Below, in pieces: positions 45,567 through 57,017 of a stretch of 64,000 bases of DNA. A program made the translations under genes and the position numbers. The DNA is from Nyssa sinensis. Its lineage: Eukaryota; Streptophyta; Magnoliopsida; Cornales; Nyssaceae. The stretch covers positions 37,450,177 to 37,514,176 of the forward strand of contig CM018051.1 in assembly GCA_008638375.1 (NCBI GenBank), given 5' to 3'. The notes under the pieces are model-generated. The model made no database searches, had not been told where the DNA came from, and saw only the letters and a list, made by a program, of their open reading frames with translations. How positions within the stretch are numbered: position 1 is the first letter of the stretch; each line of letters starts with the position of its first letter.

Positions 45567-47924
45567 TGTAAAGATCTAAAAAATTAGGATAAATTTTTTG
45601 TTTTGCCAGTAGGACACTATTTAAGCACTAATTGCTAGTAGGGTATTGTACATGTATTATTTAGACATAAGTCATATTTAGAAGCATAATTTGAGTACAC
45701 CATAGAAGGTAAATATGCTTAGAATGTTAAAATAAACCTCCTGTGAGAATTTGAGCAAAATCAGAAATAGTTTAAAAAATTGACCCAAAAGGGCATCCCA
45801 GGTGGACCCGGCCGCACCTGCCAACAGGCGAAAATAAATTTTTTAGAAAAATATGATTTAAAATAATTTTAAGAACTTTGGTTAAAGAAGAATATTGATT
45901 TGAGGCATTTCGGGACAGGTTGTAGTGTAACGGGGTCCTACGGCTCATTAAAGGCAAAAGGGTCTTATCACCTCCTTGGCCCTTTAGTACAAATAGGACA
46001 CTTGGGATGAAAATTATTCAGAAATTGCTGGAGAAAGAGCTGAAGGTCGTGCATGGAGAGAAACCATAAGTGAAACCTAGGTTTTCCAACTTTCTACCTT
46101 CCAAAACTCATCTCTAGCCTTAGAATCTCTCAAGGCTTCCTTCTAGGAAGTTGTTCCCTACCACAAGGGCTACAATCCTACCAATTGGTTTGGCGTTAAA
46201 GTGAACATAACTCCCAAGGTTTGAGAAAAACCCTTTTAGGTATAATATTTTGTTAAATAAAGAATAGAGTTAAGTTTAATAATGTTTTTCTAAGTTGATT
46301 GTATAACCTACATTCTTACTTGTTGTTAGCAAACCACCTTGCATATAGTTGCTTTGAAAACCTAGGGTTGGTACTTTGTGTACTTATGTATTCTTTGAGA
46401 ATTTGGTAAAGTGATGAACATGTAACATAAATATATGTATAATTCATTTCATTATAGCTTATGTTCATGTAGGCAAAGTCTTATAGTTTGCAATTTATGG
46501 TTTGCTCAATGTATTGGTACTTTGTGTACTTGTGCATTCTTTGAGAATTTGGTAAAGTTGTGAACATGTAACATGATTATATGTATAATTGATTGGATTA
46601 TAGCCTATGTTCATGGAGACAAAGTATTGTAGTTTGAAAGTTATGATTTGCTTAATGCATGATGTATAATTTAAGGCACACCCTATGTGTTTGATAAAAT
46701 GCCTCATTGAAATTGTATAGAAAAATCAAGGCATCTTGGCATACTAGAATCTTTGGAAACATAGCATGTGTTGAGCACTTTGGTGCTATGCATTATGAGG
46801 GTATAGATCCTACGGTGAAAAACTCAAAATTGGCCATGGTCCTCGCGTTCCAATGAGGATGGACCGTGAAGCGAGACATACGAATGGTACTTACGTCCCA
46901 ACGAGGAAGGACCGTGAAGCGAGAAATGGGTGTGGCATACAATTGAATGTGTGTGTCATGCATATTGCCATTGCATTGCATTGATGAATTGGAAGGTTTA
47001 TAGCTTACAAATGTTCACTTTGTACATGCCACGCCTTACCTTTATTCTTTATATTAGCATTATGTCATACAAGCCGTCGTGCTTACCCTATAAGGGATTA
47101 CATATTTCAGATGAGACTCTCAGCACTTGAGACTTGAAAAAGTCTAGGAGCATGGAAAAGGAAAATGGATTTTGAAGTATATTTGGCCTAAGGGCTATAT
47201 TTTGTACGTAAGGGCATAATTCTCATGAAGTTTATTTATTATTTAAAGTTTAGACCTTGTGTAAGTTATGAACTTAATTTTATGTTGGATTGTATATAAT
47301 TGAGTATTGAGTGTAAATGTGGAGCATGAAGCTCCATGTAGTTACTTGTTTTTAAAATATGCTTGTGAATGTTAGAATTACAAAAAATGTATAAATAATT
47401 GTTCCATTAGGTGTTATGTTGGTGTTGAGGAGGATGATGAGGAAGAATGGGATGAGGAAAATAGATTAATGAACAAAGGAGACTATGGTGAAAATTTTCA
47501 AAAATAGCAACTAGATTGAGTGGTGTGGGAGAGCATGCCTAGATTTTCTAACTAGGGGAGTAAATGACTTAAGAAGAAAAAGAAAGGTAAAGAAATGAAA
47601 AATAGGGGCAAATTAGTCCAAAAATTATTTGAAGTCAAAAAATAAGGGAAAAAGGGTAAAATGGTCATTTTACATGTTATAGGGTCCCATAACAAGTTTG
47701 GTGATGAAATAAATTGAAATTGGTATAAAAATGTCAAAACCAAGAATTTTGGACAAAGGTTGGAATTTTGGTACTGTAGAATTTTAACTACTGGAATACT
47801 ATAGCAATGAACAGTAGACCAGTAGCCCAACAGACCAGTAGCCACGCCCGTGCACCATTCCGTAAGCCCGCGCGTGTTTACGCGTTTGACGTGCTCACCT
47901 ACTGCCTAGGGCATGTCATGGCTT
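45567..47924 (+). mobile_element. Chromovirus-type LTR sequence inside the copia element
   Basis: Begins TGTAAAGATC, a plausible LTR start. Between 46740 and 46990 it shares with the Tekay LTRs a doublet of GGACCGTGAAGCGAGA-like units and the phrase GGGTGTGGCAT, and near 47030 CATGCCACGCCTTA. It runs up to the RT fragment of the copia at about 47925 without a clear LTR end or a second GGTCA duplication. It is therefore either a truncated LTR or an insertion followed by deletion of the copia RT. No coding region. A GAGGATGATGAGG patch lies at 47430. Confidence 0.6.
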
Positions 47925-48005
47925 TTTCAAGATCCATTTGTTTCCAATGGTCTTATTCCCTGACGAAAGGTCAACTAACTCCTAGACCTTGTTCTTCGTC
48001 ATGAG
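47925..48005 (-). pseudogene. First codons of the copia RT
   Basis: On the minus strand, in the frame after a shift, the sequence reads ELVDLSSGNKTIGNKWIL, the standard opening of the copia reverse transcriptase, with one TAG before it. It ends at the junction with the LTR-like block. The catalytic part is absent. Confidence 0.75.
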
Positions 48006-49250
48006 CTCATCTCATCCTACATTCAACCATCCATTCATTCTTAGCATGTGAGGAAAGCACTTCTTCTAAATCACTTGAGAATCTTGAGTTTCTAGTGGTT
48101 GCTCACTCCCACTAGGCTGAAAATCACTCCCACTATCTTCAATAATTATTGGATAAGGAACTAATTCAGCACCATCTCTTGAAAATGGTAAGATATCTTT
48201 AGTTTCCTCCAACTCATAGAGGTCAAGACTCTCCTTTGTATCACCCATGCTAGGGAAATCATTCCTAATGAAATCCATATTTCCTAACTCTTTTTTAGTT
48301 CTTCCTTCATCAGGATGTTCACCGTACATAACGTAGTATTTTGAGCTCTCAGAATATCTTATAAAGATATGTTTCCTAGCTCTAGGGCCCAGCTTCCCAT
48401 ACTTATGGGATGCATCGTGAACATAACCTACAGATCTCCATGGGCGCAAATGCTCCAAATTGGGCTATTCGTCTTTCCAAGATTCATAGGGAGTGGAAGA
48501 AATCGATTATGAAGGCATACGGTTTAGGATATAGGCTGCAGTCAAAATAACATCCCCCCAAAAAGAAATTAAGAGGTTAGTTTGTGCCTTCATACACTGA
48601 ACCATATCTAGTAAAGTTCTATTCCTTCTTTTTACAACACCATTTTGTTGCGGAGTTTGTGGAATAGTCAATTGTCTACGTATCCCTTTTTCCTCACATA
48701 GTTCCTTAAACTGATCAGATAAATATTCGCGTCTTTCGTTTGTTTGAAGAGCTTTTAAACTCTTTTCTTTCTGATTCTCAACCTCCGCTACAAAGCATTT
48801 GAAACAATCCAAAGCCTTTATCAAATAGACATATCCATATTGCGTGTAGTCATCTATAAAAGTGAAGAAATATGAGGCCCTATGACGTGCATTTGCATTC
48901 ATAGGCTCACAAATGTCTGAGTGAACTAACTCATGCGGTTGAGTAGCTCTAGCAGCCTTACCAAAAGGCTTTCTACATGCTTTTCCAGCCAAACATGACT
49001 CGCATATAGGTAGTTCAATCTTAGCGAGTGAACCCAAAAGGCCTTCTCTAGCTAATTAGGTCATCCTATCACGTCTTATATGCCTAAGTCTAACATGCCA
49101 AGTAACAGAATCTATATTCTTATTAGCATTAGCAATTAAATCTAAACATAAGAAATTATTCATTAAAGAACCATGTCCAAAAATAATACCATCTAATAAA
49201 ATATCCATTCTACCACTACCAAAAGAAAAAACATAACAAAAATCCATAAG
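48006..49250 (-). pseudogene. Copia integrase
   Basis: The zinc-binding start (WHVRLRHIRRDRM, CESCLAGKACRKPF) and core are clear: HELVHSDICEPM has the first aspartate and FFTFIDDYTQYG follows. The second catalytic aspartate is replaced by Asn (48738-48740, in LQTNERREYL) and the glutamate by Lys (48630-48632, in NGVVKRRNRTL). The C-terminal part reads LRPWRSVGYVHDASHKYGKL, then an acidic tail. Stops occur near 49055 and between 48507 and 48458. With two of three catalytic residues lost, it is dead even where the frame is open. Confidence 0.88.
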
Positions 49251-49255
49251 TGCAG

Positions 49256-50400
49256 TAACTTAAAGTAAATTATGCTGAATTTCTGGTACGTATAGTACAT
49301 CATGTAGAAGAAATGTGTGCCCAGTGCACAGTTGGAGTTGATATGACCCTACTCCTAATGCTTCTTCACATGTACCATTTCTCATATACACACAATGGGA
49401 ATTATTTGGAACTCTATGACAATCTACGAACTCCGATCTATCTCGAGTCACATGTTTTGTTGCTCTGGTGTTTGCAATCCAATGAGAGACAATATTAGTA
49501 ACAAGTATATGTGAACAGACACAAATGTAGAGATTGTTTGGTTTAGAAGATACCTTCTTTGGCTCAGTGCAATCATGAGCAAAGTGACCCATCTTTTGGC
49601 AGTTGTAGCACTTTACTCTGGTCATTTTTTTTTCCATCATGCTTGCCTTTGCAGCGCTTGGTGTCATTTCCCATCTTAGGTGCCTTTGCACCATTCTGCC
49701 TAGATTTGCCACTTGCTTTACGTTTTAACCCACTGTTCTGGCATCTGCCACCCTGGGCAACAAGCGTGCTAGTCTTGGTCGCCTCTTAGTGCTCCGCTTC
49801 TAGCTCACAATGGCGCGAAATATCATTGAAGTCTTTGATATTCTCATTGTGGGTCATAATCTATTTCATCTGATACCATGAATCTGGTAATGACCTTATC
49901 ACAACTTGCACTTGTTACTCATCTATAAGGATATTCCCAACAGTTCTCAAATTACGAATCATATCGGAAATCACCCTAAGATGTTCAGTCATCGTATGCT
50001 TGGGATCCTTACGGTACACCTCGAACTTCAAAATAAGACTCCTTAGTCTCATAGTAGATGTACCACTAAACTCAAACTTAAGTTAGTCCCACATCTCCTT
50101 AGCTGTTTAGAAAGTCTCATACTCTCTAATAAGGTCGTTGTGTATGCTGCTTAGCACAGTAAAGCACGCACCACAATCCTTTTTGAACCAAGTCTAATAG
50201 GTCTCAAGGTCACGATGGTGTTGGGCCGTAGTGCCCTTCTTGGGTCGGATCATGGAACTGGTCAATGTTTCTAGGAGCTCTTGCTCATTCAGAAGGTATT
50301 GAGTTTTTTGTTGCCATATATCATAGTTGGTCCCCACTAGCTTTTCACCTTTTCTCAAGTCAGCTACTACACTTTTTTCTTGCCATTTTTCTACATTCAA
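49256..50400 (-). pseudogene. Copia gag and protease
   Basis: Starting at 50400 (MNVEKWQEKS), GTNYDIWQQKTQYLLNEQEL is the typical copia gag opening. The frame then runs with four or five stops to a zinc knuckle CYNCQKMGHFAHDC at about 49610-49570. The protease follows, with its active site changed from the usual D-T-G-A to N-T-R-A (Asn 49470-49472, Arg 49464-49466). It passes into the pre-integrase region (LYICVCSH, LLHDVLYVPEIQHNLL). Both protease changes are G-to-A on the coding strand. Confidence 0.88.
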
Positions 50401-52127
50401 TTTTGCGCAAGGGTTGACGTTAGTTATTATTTGTACATCTTTAATTTGTTCTCAAAAATTAATTTTAAAAATATTATTCTTTACCATAACTTTAGAACCA
50501 AAAGTCTGCTATTGCTAGTAATCAAATCCCATCATTATTGTTTAGGAATATATTTTTCAATTGATTCTTAAACAAATTTTATATTGGGAGGACCATAATC
50601 CTCTTTCAATTTAATCCACATGATTATATCTATTACATAAATAAATATTATGCCATAAAACAAAGTGGGGGCAGGGGCTCCCAAATAGATCCCAATTGAT
50701 AATTTTGAAGCCTATGCTAAGGTAATTCTTATGTATTATTGCGTAAACAAGAAATTTATCCCCTTAAATGGTGGCTTCAAAAAACTCTCTGCTCATAATA
50801 CATCATATGAAAAGAATCCTATACATTTGATCTTCTATAAGCCAAAATGGGGATGCCTATTTGCACATATACATGAGGACAACCTTAACAATAAAACAAG
50901 TAAACATAAGCTCATTCAAAATTGTCAATTTAAAATTCATTCAATCATGCTCACATCTAAGGGTAATTAAATAAGAGAATGAATGGGCTCAACTTACCAC
51001 CTTAGGTAGTTAGCCATAAGTCACAAAACCAAATAATCAAGATGTAATAATGAAACAAATTCACAGCACACAAACCCAATAAATGATCCATGCATTAAAA
51101 TATTTATTCCTCGTGTCCAGACCTTTTACATGAATTTTCCAAAATTAAAAATAATTTGTCTATAATTTTTAATTCAATTTTTGCTTTAAAAAACAAATTT
51201 TTAAAGCCCAAAAATTATCAAAAATAGGTAAAATTTCACCCAAAATTATTTGAGGCTCATAATAGTGTACACAATATTATTTTATATTTATGAACAATAA
51301 TATAGCTTAATAGAATTTTTAAAAAAATTATTTAATCATATTTTTAACACTTTTGTTTTGGATAAAATATTAATTTCCATAAGCTAAAAAATTACATAAA
51401 AAATATATTTAGGATCTACATAGTGTGGAGAAGCCTCACTCTCCAGAGGTGTCAAACAAATATAGCCAAAACATGCCTCATGCGCCAACACGTGCAATAT
51501 TTTTTCGGACTATAAATTAATTGTAAAATACCTCCAAAAGTCCAAAAACTACACAAAATATATTTTTAGGGCCTACAGTGGATGGGAGAGGCTCACTCTC
51601 TGGAGGTGTCAAAAAATAGGTCCTGGAAGATGATATACGTGCTCTCATGTGCCCCACCGAGAATAGGGGTTGCATTCTCTGCAATTCTTCTTTTCCAAAA
51701 ATAAGGTTTAGTCATGACTGCTATCAAACTTTGAGACCTTATATCTCATTCATTTTTCAACGAAACATTGTGTGCCATATATCATTGGAAAGCTCTCGTG
51801 ACAAGGAACAATTCAATATAAATTTCATGCATAATAATCAAGGTTTTACAAATCGAATTAAAATTCAAAATTTTATATTAAAGTTGTGTTTTCTTGAAAA
51901 ATCAGAACTTTAAACTTAGATCTCTCACAGATTTAACTGTAGATTGTCATGAAATTTTAAGGGCTACACACTGGAACTATAAAGAACACATCCACCGTGG
52001 CGGATTGTTCAAAATGTGTTCTTATAATAATCTTTTAAAAATCAGTCGTGTGGGTTAAATACATGATTTGTTTTTTTAATAAATACCCATGCATACAACA
52101 CATATATCAGCGAACACAAGCTTATGG
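50401..52127 (-). other. Copia leader, long and non-coding
   Basis: About 1.7 kb between gag and the primer site, long for a copia leader. It includes a duplication of roughly 100 bases: 51390-51490 and 51550-51650 share ATATATTTAGG-TCTAC or a variant, CTCACTCTC--GAGGTGTCAAA and a CTCATG-GCC block. No gene is seen. Confidence 0.6.
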
Positions 52128-52139
52128 CTTGGATACCAA
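52128..52139 (-). other. Copia primer binding site, imperfect
   Basis: On the minus strand TGGTATCCAAGC lies next to the 5' LTR. It matches the methionyl-tRNA site TGGTATCAGAGC except for two or three positions. Confidence 0.7.
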
Positions 52140-52597
52140 TGTAAACATTCAATACACATAGCATGTATACGGGTTAAGTCATACCTGATTGCGAAAGATA
52201 CCCGTAGATCGTATATTGCTTGTTGTTACGAGCCAAACGTTGAAGTATGGCTTTCGTGTATGTCCCCAAATTTAGAAAGTTACGCAGGGTTGACTACTAG
52301 AGTTATCCCTTCAATCTTCATGTTTCAAAGCCACCAGAGAGGAAATACTAGAGAGAGAAAGTGTACTATTTCTCACAATCACATTACGCAGACCACATAT
52401 CTGCGTATTTATTTTAGATACATATAGAATTTTGTTAGGATTCAAAATACTGATTTTTATCAACACATGATAGAGACGTATTTGAATTAAGATAAGAACT
52501 TATCCTATCAACCACTTAAATGGGTCAAGACCCATTCTCTACTCAAAAACTAACAATATTATTCACATATGAATTGATCCAAACTCAAAAACTAACA
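52140..52597 (-). repeat. Copia 5' LTR
   Basis: 458 bp from TGTAAACATTC to AACTAACA. Contains an internal short duplication: CTCAAAAACTAACAATATT occurs twice near the outer end (52542-52560 and, as the end plus target site, 52584-52602). Confidence 0.9.
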
Positions 52598-52602
52598 ATA
52601 TT

Positions 52603-53110
52603 AAACAAATAATTCCAACAAAGCCTATCATAAGCTTTTTCGAAATCTAGTTTTATAATAAGCCCCTTCTTTTTCCTTCTCTTCCACTCGTCAATCGCCT
52701 CTTTTGAAATCGAAACACCATATTGAATAATCCTGCCACCCATAAAAGCAGACTATACCTCTCAAACTATCTTTGGTAGAACCAAACTCAGTCTCTTAGC
52801 TAATACCTTGGCCAAAATTTTATTAACACAACCAACCAAATTGATAGGTCTATAATCCCCAAGACCATCTAGGTTAGACTTTTTCGACATCAGAGTGATA
52901 AAAGACGCATTAATATTTTTGACCAATCTGCCATTAGAGTGAAATTCTTTAAAAAAATTCCATAATATCTCTCTTCATGAATCCAAAACTCTTCTTAATA
53001 CAAAGAAGATTAGTAAGAAGATTAAACCCATCAGGCCCGGTACTTTGTTTCCATTGCAACTATTGATTGCTTCTAAAACTTCTGATTCTGAGAAATCTGC
53101 CACTAACTTG
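52603..53110 (-). pseudogene. L1-type LINE ORF2: RT N-terminal half
   Basis: On the minus strand from about 53110: FSESEVLEAINSCNGNK, then GPDGFNLL after a frameshift, MEFFKEFHSNGRLVKN, ASFITLMSKKSNLDGLGDYR, PINLVGCVNKILAKVLAKRL, then AFMGGRIIQYGVS and GLIIKLDFEKAYDRLCWNYL. It continues at 45178 with FNIMEICGF. Two TAG codons fall in the VLPKIV--EV--SAF stretch. The endonuclease half of ORF2 is not present beyond 53110, so the LINE was truncated at its 5' end or has been eroded. Confidence 0.85.
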
Positions 53111-53327
53111 AAGTTATCTACTGCTTCAATTTTGAAACGCCCAAGAGACAAACTTACGCCTAAAAACCCAATCTTCTACGGAACAAATTCTGAAAATGAT
53201 AAAAATTCACCTTCTTTATTTCTTTCGGATCATCCACTCTATTATATTTTTTTCTTACCTGATTATTCTAAGTTTTTTTTAAATGACTACATTCACGATT
53301 TTAAATATACTTTTTACTACAATAAAT
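53111..53327. other. Spacer at the 5' end of the LINE
   Basis: May be the last LINE sequence or older flank. The plus-strand frame 53045-53335 overlaps the LINE on the wrong strand and is not supported as a gene. Confidence 0.35.
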
Positions 53328-53778
53328 TACACTGAGCTCTACTAAGATTTTTGAAATTATACTAACATTTTCTACTTTACCTGACAAACTAAAAATACCG
53401 TTTTACAATCTCATTTTGTTTATCAAAATGACAAAATTGTCTCTTCTTTTTTTTTTTTTAAATATTTTTTCAAGTTTAACCAAATTTTTTTGATGTTTTT
53501 CATTTTCAAATATATATTGATTAAAACCTTAAAATTTTGTATATAAAATAAAAATAAATTATTTACCTTAAATTTATTTTTTATATGAAATAAAAAAATC
53601 TTTAAAAAAAGTTTTAAAAAAATTGGTCAAAATAGAAATGTTTTGTCATTTTGAAAAAAACAAATTGACTGAAATGGGCGTTTGTAGTTTGTTAGTAAAA
53701 ATAAGAGAAGTAAGTATAATTTCAAAAATATAAAGAAAGATCAGTGTCATTTCAAAAATCTCAAAAAATGTTAGTGTA
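53328..53778. mobile_element. Fold-back (long inverted repeat) element
   Basis: The left ~170 bases and the right ~170 bases are imperfect inverse copies. TTTTTGAAATTATACT, ACAAACTA and TCAAAATGACAAAA appear in this order in the left arm and, on the other strand, in the right arm. The ends read TACACT and AGTGTA. The middle is AT-rich. Flanks gave no clear target duplication. Probably a MITE with long arms. Confidence 0.55.
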
Positions 53779-53929
53779 TTTACCCATTTTAATATGATAG
53801 TCATTTTTTCTGAATGGCCAATGTGGTAACTAACTTACTAGTAAAATAACTCTTAGCAATCATACTCTTTATAAGTTCTACAATTCTTATCTAAGTAATC
53901 TGATTAATTGATTACATAAATAATTTGAG

Positions 53930-54400
53930 ATTATCTTAGTGAATAATGTGAAATAATTAATTAAATTTTATTTATTAGTTAATAGCCTAAATTCACCTCA
54001 CACATTATTGTCACATAATTTGAAATAAAATTTGAAATAAAATTTTGAGAAGTATAGCATTATTCCTTTCAGAATAAGCTCTATATGGAAAATTACTTTA
54101 CTTTTCTTGAGAGCTAAAAAAAAAAATATTGATAATAATCTTCTGTCACATGGATCAACATATTTATAAGACGATGATTTTATTGGTTTATTTTATTATC
54201 TTTTGGACATTATTTAACTCCAAAGTAAGCATGAAGTATCTTCTCTTAATTGGGTAAGTATCTCAATCATAAATTATTACGTACATAATGCACATTTAAT
54301 ATTTATTTTTAATTAAAAATAAATAATCAAATAATATTTATATGATTACATACCTAAACAATTGTAAAATTGAAGATATATTTTTAGTTGGGACACATGT
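53930..54400 (+). repeat. Diverged dispersed repeat, copy 2
   Basis: Partner of 20690-21140, same orientation and order of conserved blocks. Non-coding. Confidence 0.55.
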
Positions 54401-54810
54401 ATTGTTAATGTTTTTAAAAAATAAAAATAAAAAATTTTACTTGGTTTAGTAAGAAGTGTGTCATGTTTAATGATAATGTGAAGACAGAACACCCACAAAC
54501 TGCACAGCATAATTAAATATTGCTTATTATCTCATCTAATTAAGTCTAAGAAACCAGTATCCATTTTCTAGTAAGATATGAGAATCCCTCGATTCTCATA
54601 TAGTCTCTGAGATTTGATTTGACCACACATACATACATATATACATACATATATATATATATATATATATTATTCCCATAAGCACATCACTTGTTGAAAA
54701 ATTGTATATATTAGCCTATCACTCGATAACGTGTTAGCTAAGTGTATTATATGTAAGATGTAAAATATAAGATATAAAATTATTCTAATACCAATAATTA
54801 TACTAATTAT
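54401..54810. other. AT-rich stretch with TA microsatellite
   Basis: ATACAT and TATATA runs at 54630-54671. The last 40 bases (54770-54810) resemble the primer-site region of the LTR element to the right, see the findings. No gene. Confidence 0.5.
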
Positions 54811-55248
54811 TGAAAATAAATAAGAGAAGTAAAGTAAACTTTATTGAAAACAACTCATATAGCAACCCACTCTCGTAACAAGACGCTCACGCCTATTGTT
54901 GTGACAATCTCACATTATATCTATTTAGCCAACTGTATTCTACCATCTCTATATTTTGTCACCACTAACCACACTTTTCTATTATTTTTGTAACTCACAA
55001 CTCAATGTGACAGAGACATACATATATATATATATAATATTAACTCTAAGTCCTATATTGATTATGACATCTAATCTCATACAAACTAGTATATCTTATT
55101 TAACTATAATTAAAAAAACTAGCTCTCATTAGAATATTAGTCCAATTACAATTAGGACAACTCAAAAAGACTCCAAAAATTGTTAGGACTAAAGAAACCG
55201 AATTAAGAAACTTCCTAAAATTTATAGACTTCGTTTAATTGGCCAACA
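54811..55248 (-). repeat. 3' LTR of the small element
   Basis: On the minus strand it begins TGTTGGCCAATTAAACG right after the polypurine tract, and ends TTATTTTCA. 438 bp. Confidence 0.75.
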
Positions 55249-55262
55249 ATGCCTCCTTTAAA
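55249..55262 (-). other. Polypurine tract of the small element
   Basis: On the minus strand TTTAAAGGAGGCAT, adjacent to the LTR start. Confidence 0.65.
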
Positions 55263-56290
55263 CCAAGCTCGCCAAAGTAGCTTCACCAACACCTTCATGA
55301 GCAAGAATCTTCAAAACAATTTCTGTTACTGTAAGAAGCTTTTGCAACAACAATCTGGAACAATCATCTGTCTTCATCTTCACATGGGGATGTGGTCGAA
55401 TTTTGTACTTGACATACAACTTTTCAATTTGTTTAGCACGATCTAAGAAAAAATTCATGTTCATCCATTCAAAATCAAAATTAATAAAACAATTATCCGT
55501 GCCAATAATTTTATCATCATAATGATGCAAAGCCTGCCAATATTTTAGAATACCAAAATCTTTCTTTCGAACAAAATTTGCACCAATAAAATTATTAGGA
55601 TCCAAACCAATATTGTAGTATGACAAGAATTTATTAATGCTGATGAAATCATAAATTTCAGACAACATGAGATTCTTAATTCTCAAAAATTCTTGAAACT
55701 TTAAAAATTTTGTCTTCACAAAATCAACATGGCCTCGAATAATAAAATTCTCAATACCAATAAAATTAACAAACTCTGGATTGGAACGTTCTTCAATCTC
55801 ATTATGTTTTGATTCTAAAGTGCTTGGCAAATCAAACAAAGTAGCAAGGTCAGAATTTTCAAAATCTTCAACTGCATCAATACCACAACATGCAAAATTC
55901 TCTTCTTTTTCAATAATTAAATTCTCAAACTGAGTAGGCTAAAATATTTCTTCAACATCTCACAATTCACTAAAAGCAATTTCTAACAATTATTTTCATC
56001 TTCTTCAACTTCTAAAATATTTTTTTCCTCACAATTAATATTTTCTTTCTCAGAAATATTGATGAAACAGTTAATATCATATGAATCTAAATTCAACACA
56101 TTATAAGAATTATCCCAAATTGAAATGAATTCTAAAAACAATTTTGAACCATCAATCTTTTTATTTTCGTCAAACTTATTTCTTTCAAAATCAACTACCC
56201 ATTATCTGTTTATGGGAAGCTCATAACCATTCTGCAATTTATTTTTATATGCCGAAATAAGATCAAACCAAAACATATGTGATGGTGGAT
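55258..56290 (-). pseudogene. Unrecognised acidic open frame of the small element
   Basis: The intact part is 55839-55258 (193 codons), but the same character continues upstream to about 56290 with three or more stops. Visible features: YKNKLQNGYELPINR and WVVDFERNKFDENKKIDGS at the start, an acidic stretch EVEEDENN near 56000, and at the end KMKTDDCSRLLLQKLL and HEGVGEATLASLV. Rich in Asn, Phe, Asp and Lys, no cysteine cluster, no membrane segment. I do not recognise a family. It could be a captured or highly diverged element protein. Confidence 0.45.
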
Positions 56291-56535
56291 AGTTTTGTGT
56301 GCAAACAAAAGTATTCCAATGTGGTCAATGGTATTGTCTTCCTTATTATCAGGTAGAACCATTTAACTTTTTTCTCATAAAGTTCTTTTGATAACCGCTT
56401 CAATGCAATATCTAATACATTAAATACATTGCAAGCATTAAGATAGAGTGTAACACGATGTAACCACTCATCAATATTTTGACCACATATTCTTAAAATC
56501 TCGAACTTTTGTCTATTAACAAAAACTTTCTCCAT
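56263..56535 (-). pseudogene. Gag-like fragment of the small element
   Basis: 90 codons from MEKVFVNRQKFEI. The segment IDEWLHRVTLYLNACNVFNV followed by ALKRLSKELYEKKVKWFY has the layout of the start of a retrotransposon gag core (a W-x-x-R helix, then a helix ending in a W-F pair). The similarity is one of pattern only. It overlaps the next frame by about 28 bases. Confidence 0.4.
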
Positions 56536-57005
56536 AATTTCAAATCAAATATTTATTTAAATCATGTATCTAAATTTGTCCAAAAAATTGATCTCAACGT
56601 CCCCTTTTTTTTCCTTCAATTTGATCAAGCAGGCATCCCTATCGATTAAACTAGAATTTCTTTTTTTTGCTTCACAAGTATTTGTACCACTGCAATATCT
56701 TTATTTTTTTATTCAAACTGCCATCGAATTTCAATCGAACAGCTCTTCAACAAACCATTCAAGATCGCAATCTTAAGTAAAACAAGAACTACAATTCTCT
56801 GCAATAATCCAAAAATGAGACCAAACTTTGGTTTTCTGCAGCTTCCCAAGATCGAGACAAGACCCTGATAAATTACCCCCAAGATCGTAAGTGGCTCTCC
56901 CAAGATCGAACTTGGCTCTAATAAGTTACTCCAAGATCGTAACTGATTCTGATACCAAATATATGATATAAAATTGCTTTGACACTAAATGTCAGATGTA
57001 AAATC

Positions 57006-57017
57006 GCTCTAATACCA
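57006..57017 (-). other. Primer binding site of the small element
   Basis: TGGTATTAGAGC on the minus strand, one mismatch to the initiator methionyl-tRNA site. A second site-like sequence, TGGTATCAGAATC, lies at 56945-56957. Confidence 0.7.

Larger units (their letters stand above)
45179..52597 (-). mobile_element. Ty1/copia retrotransposon, decayed and rearranged
   Basis: LTR copies at 45179-45566 (cut short) and 52140-52597 are direct repeats that begin TGTAAACATTC. The outer end is AAAACTAACA. ATATT flanks the element (45174-45178, 52598-52602). Removing it and one ATATT joins the LINE reading frame exactly, which confirms the borders. Coding order on the minus strand is gag, protease, integrase, then only the first codons of RT. 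From 47925 leftward the rest of RT and RNase H is replaced by chromovirus LTR sequence (45567-47924). Confidence 0.9.

Noticed and set aside
47971..47975. GGTCA as the second target duplication of the LTR block 45567-47924
   Set aside because: It lies within the copia RT opening (on the minus strand part of a Val-Asp codon pair), past the junction, so the match to GGTCA at 45562-45566 is chance.
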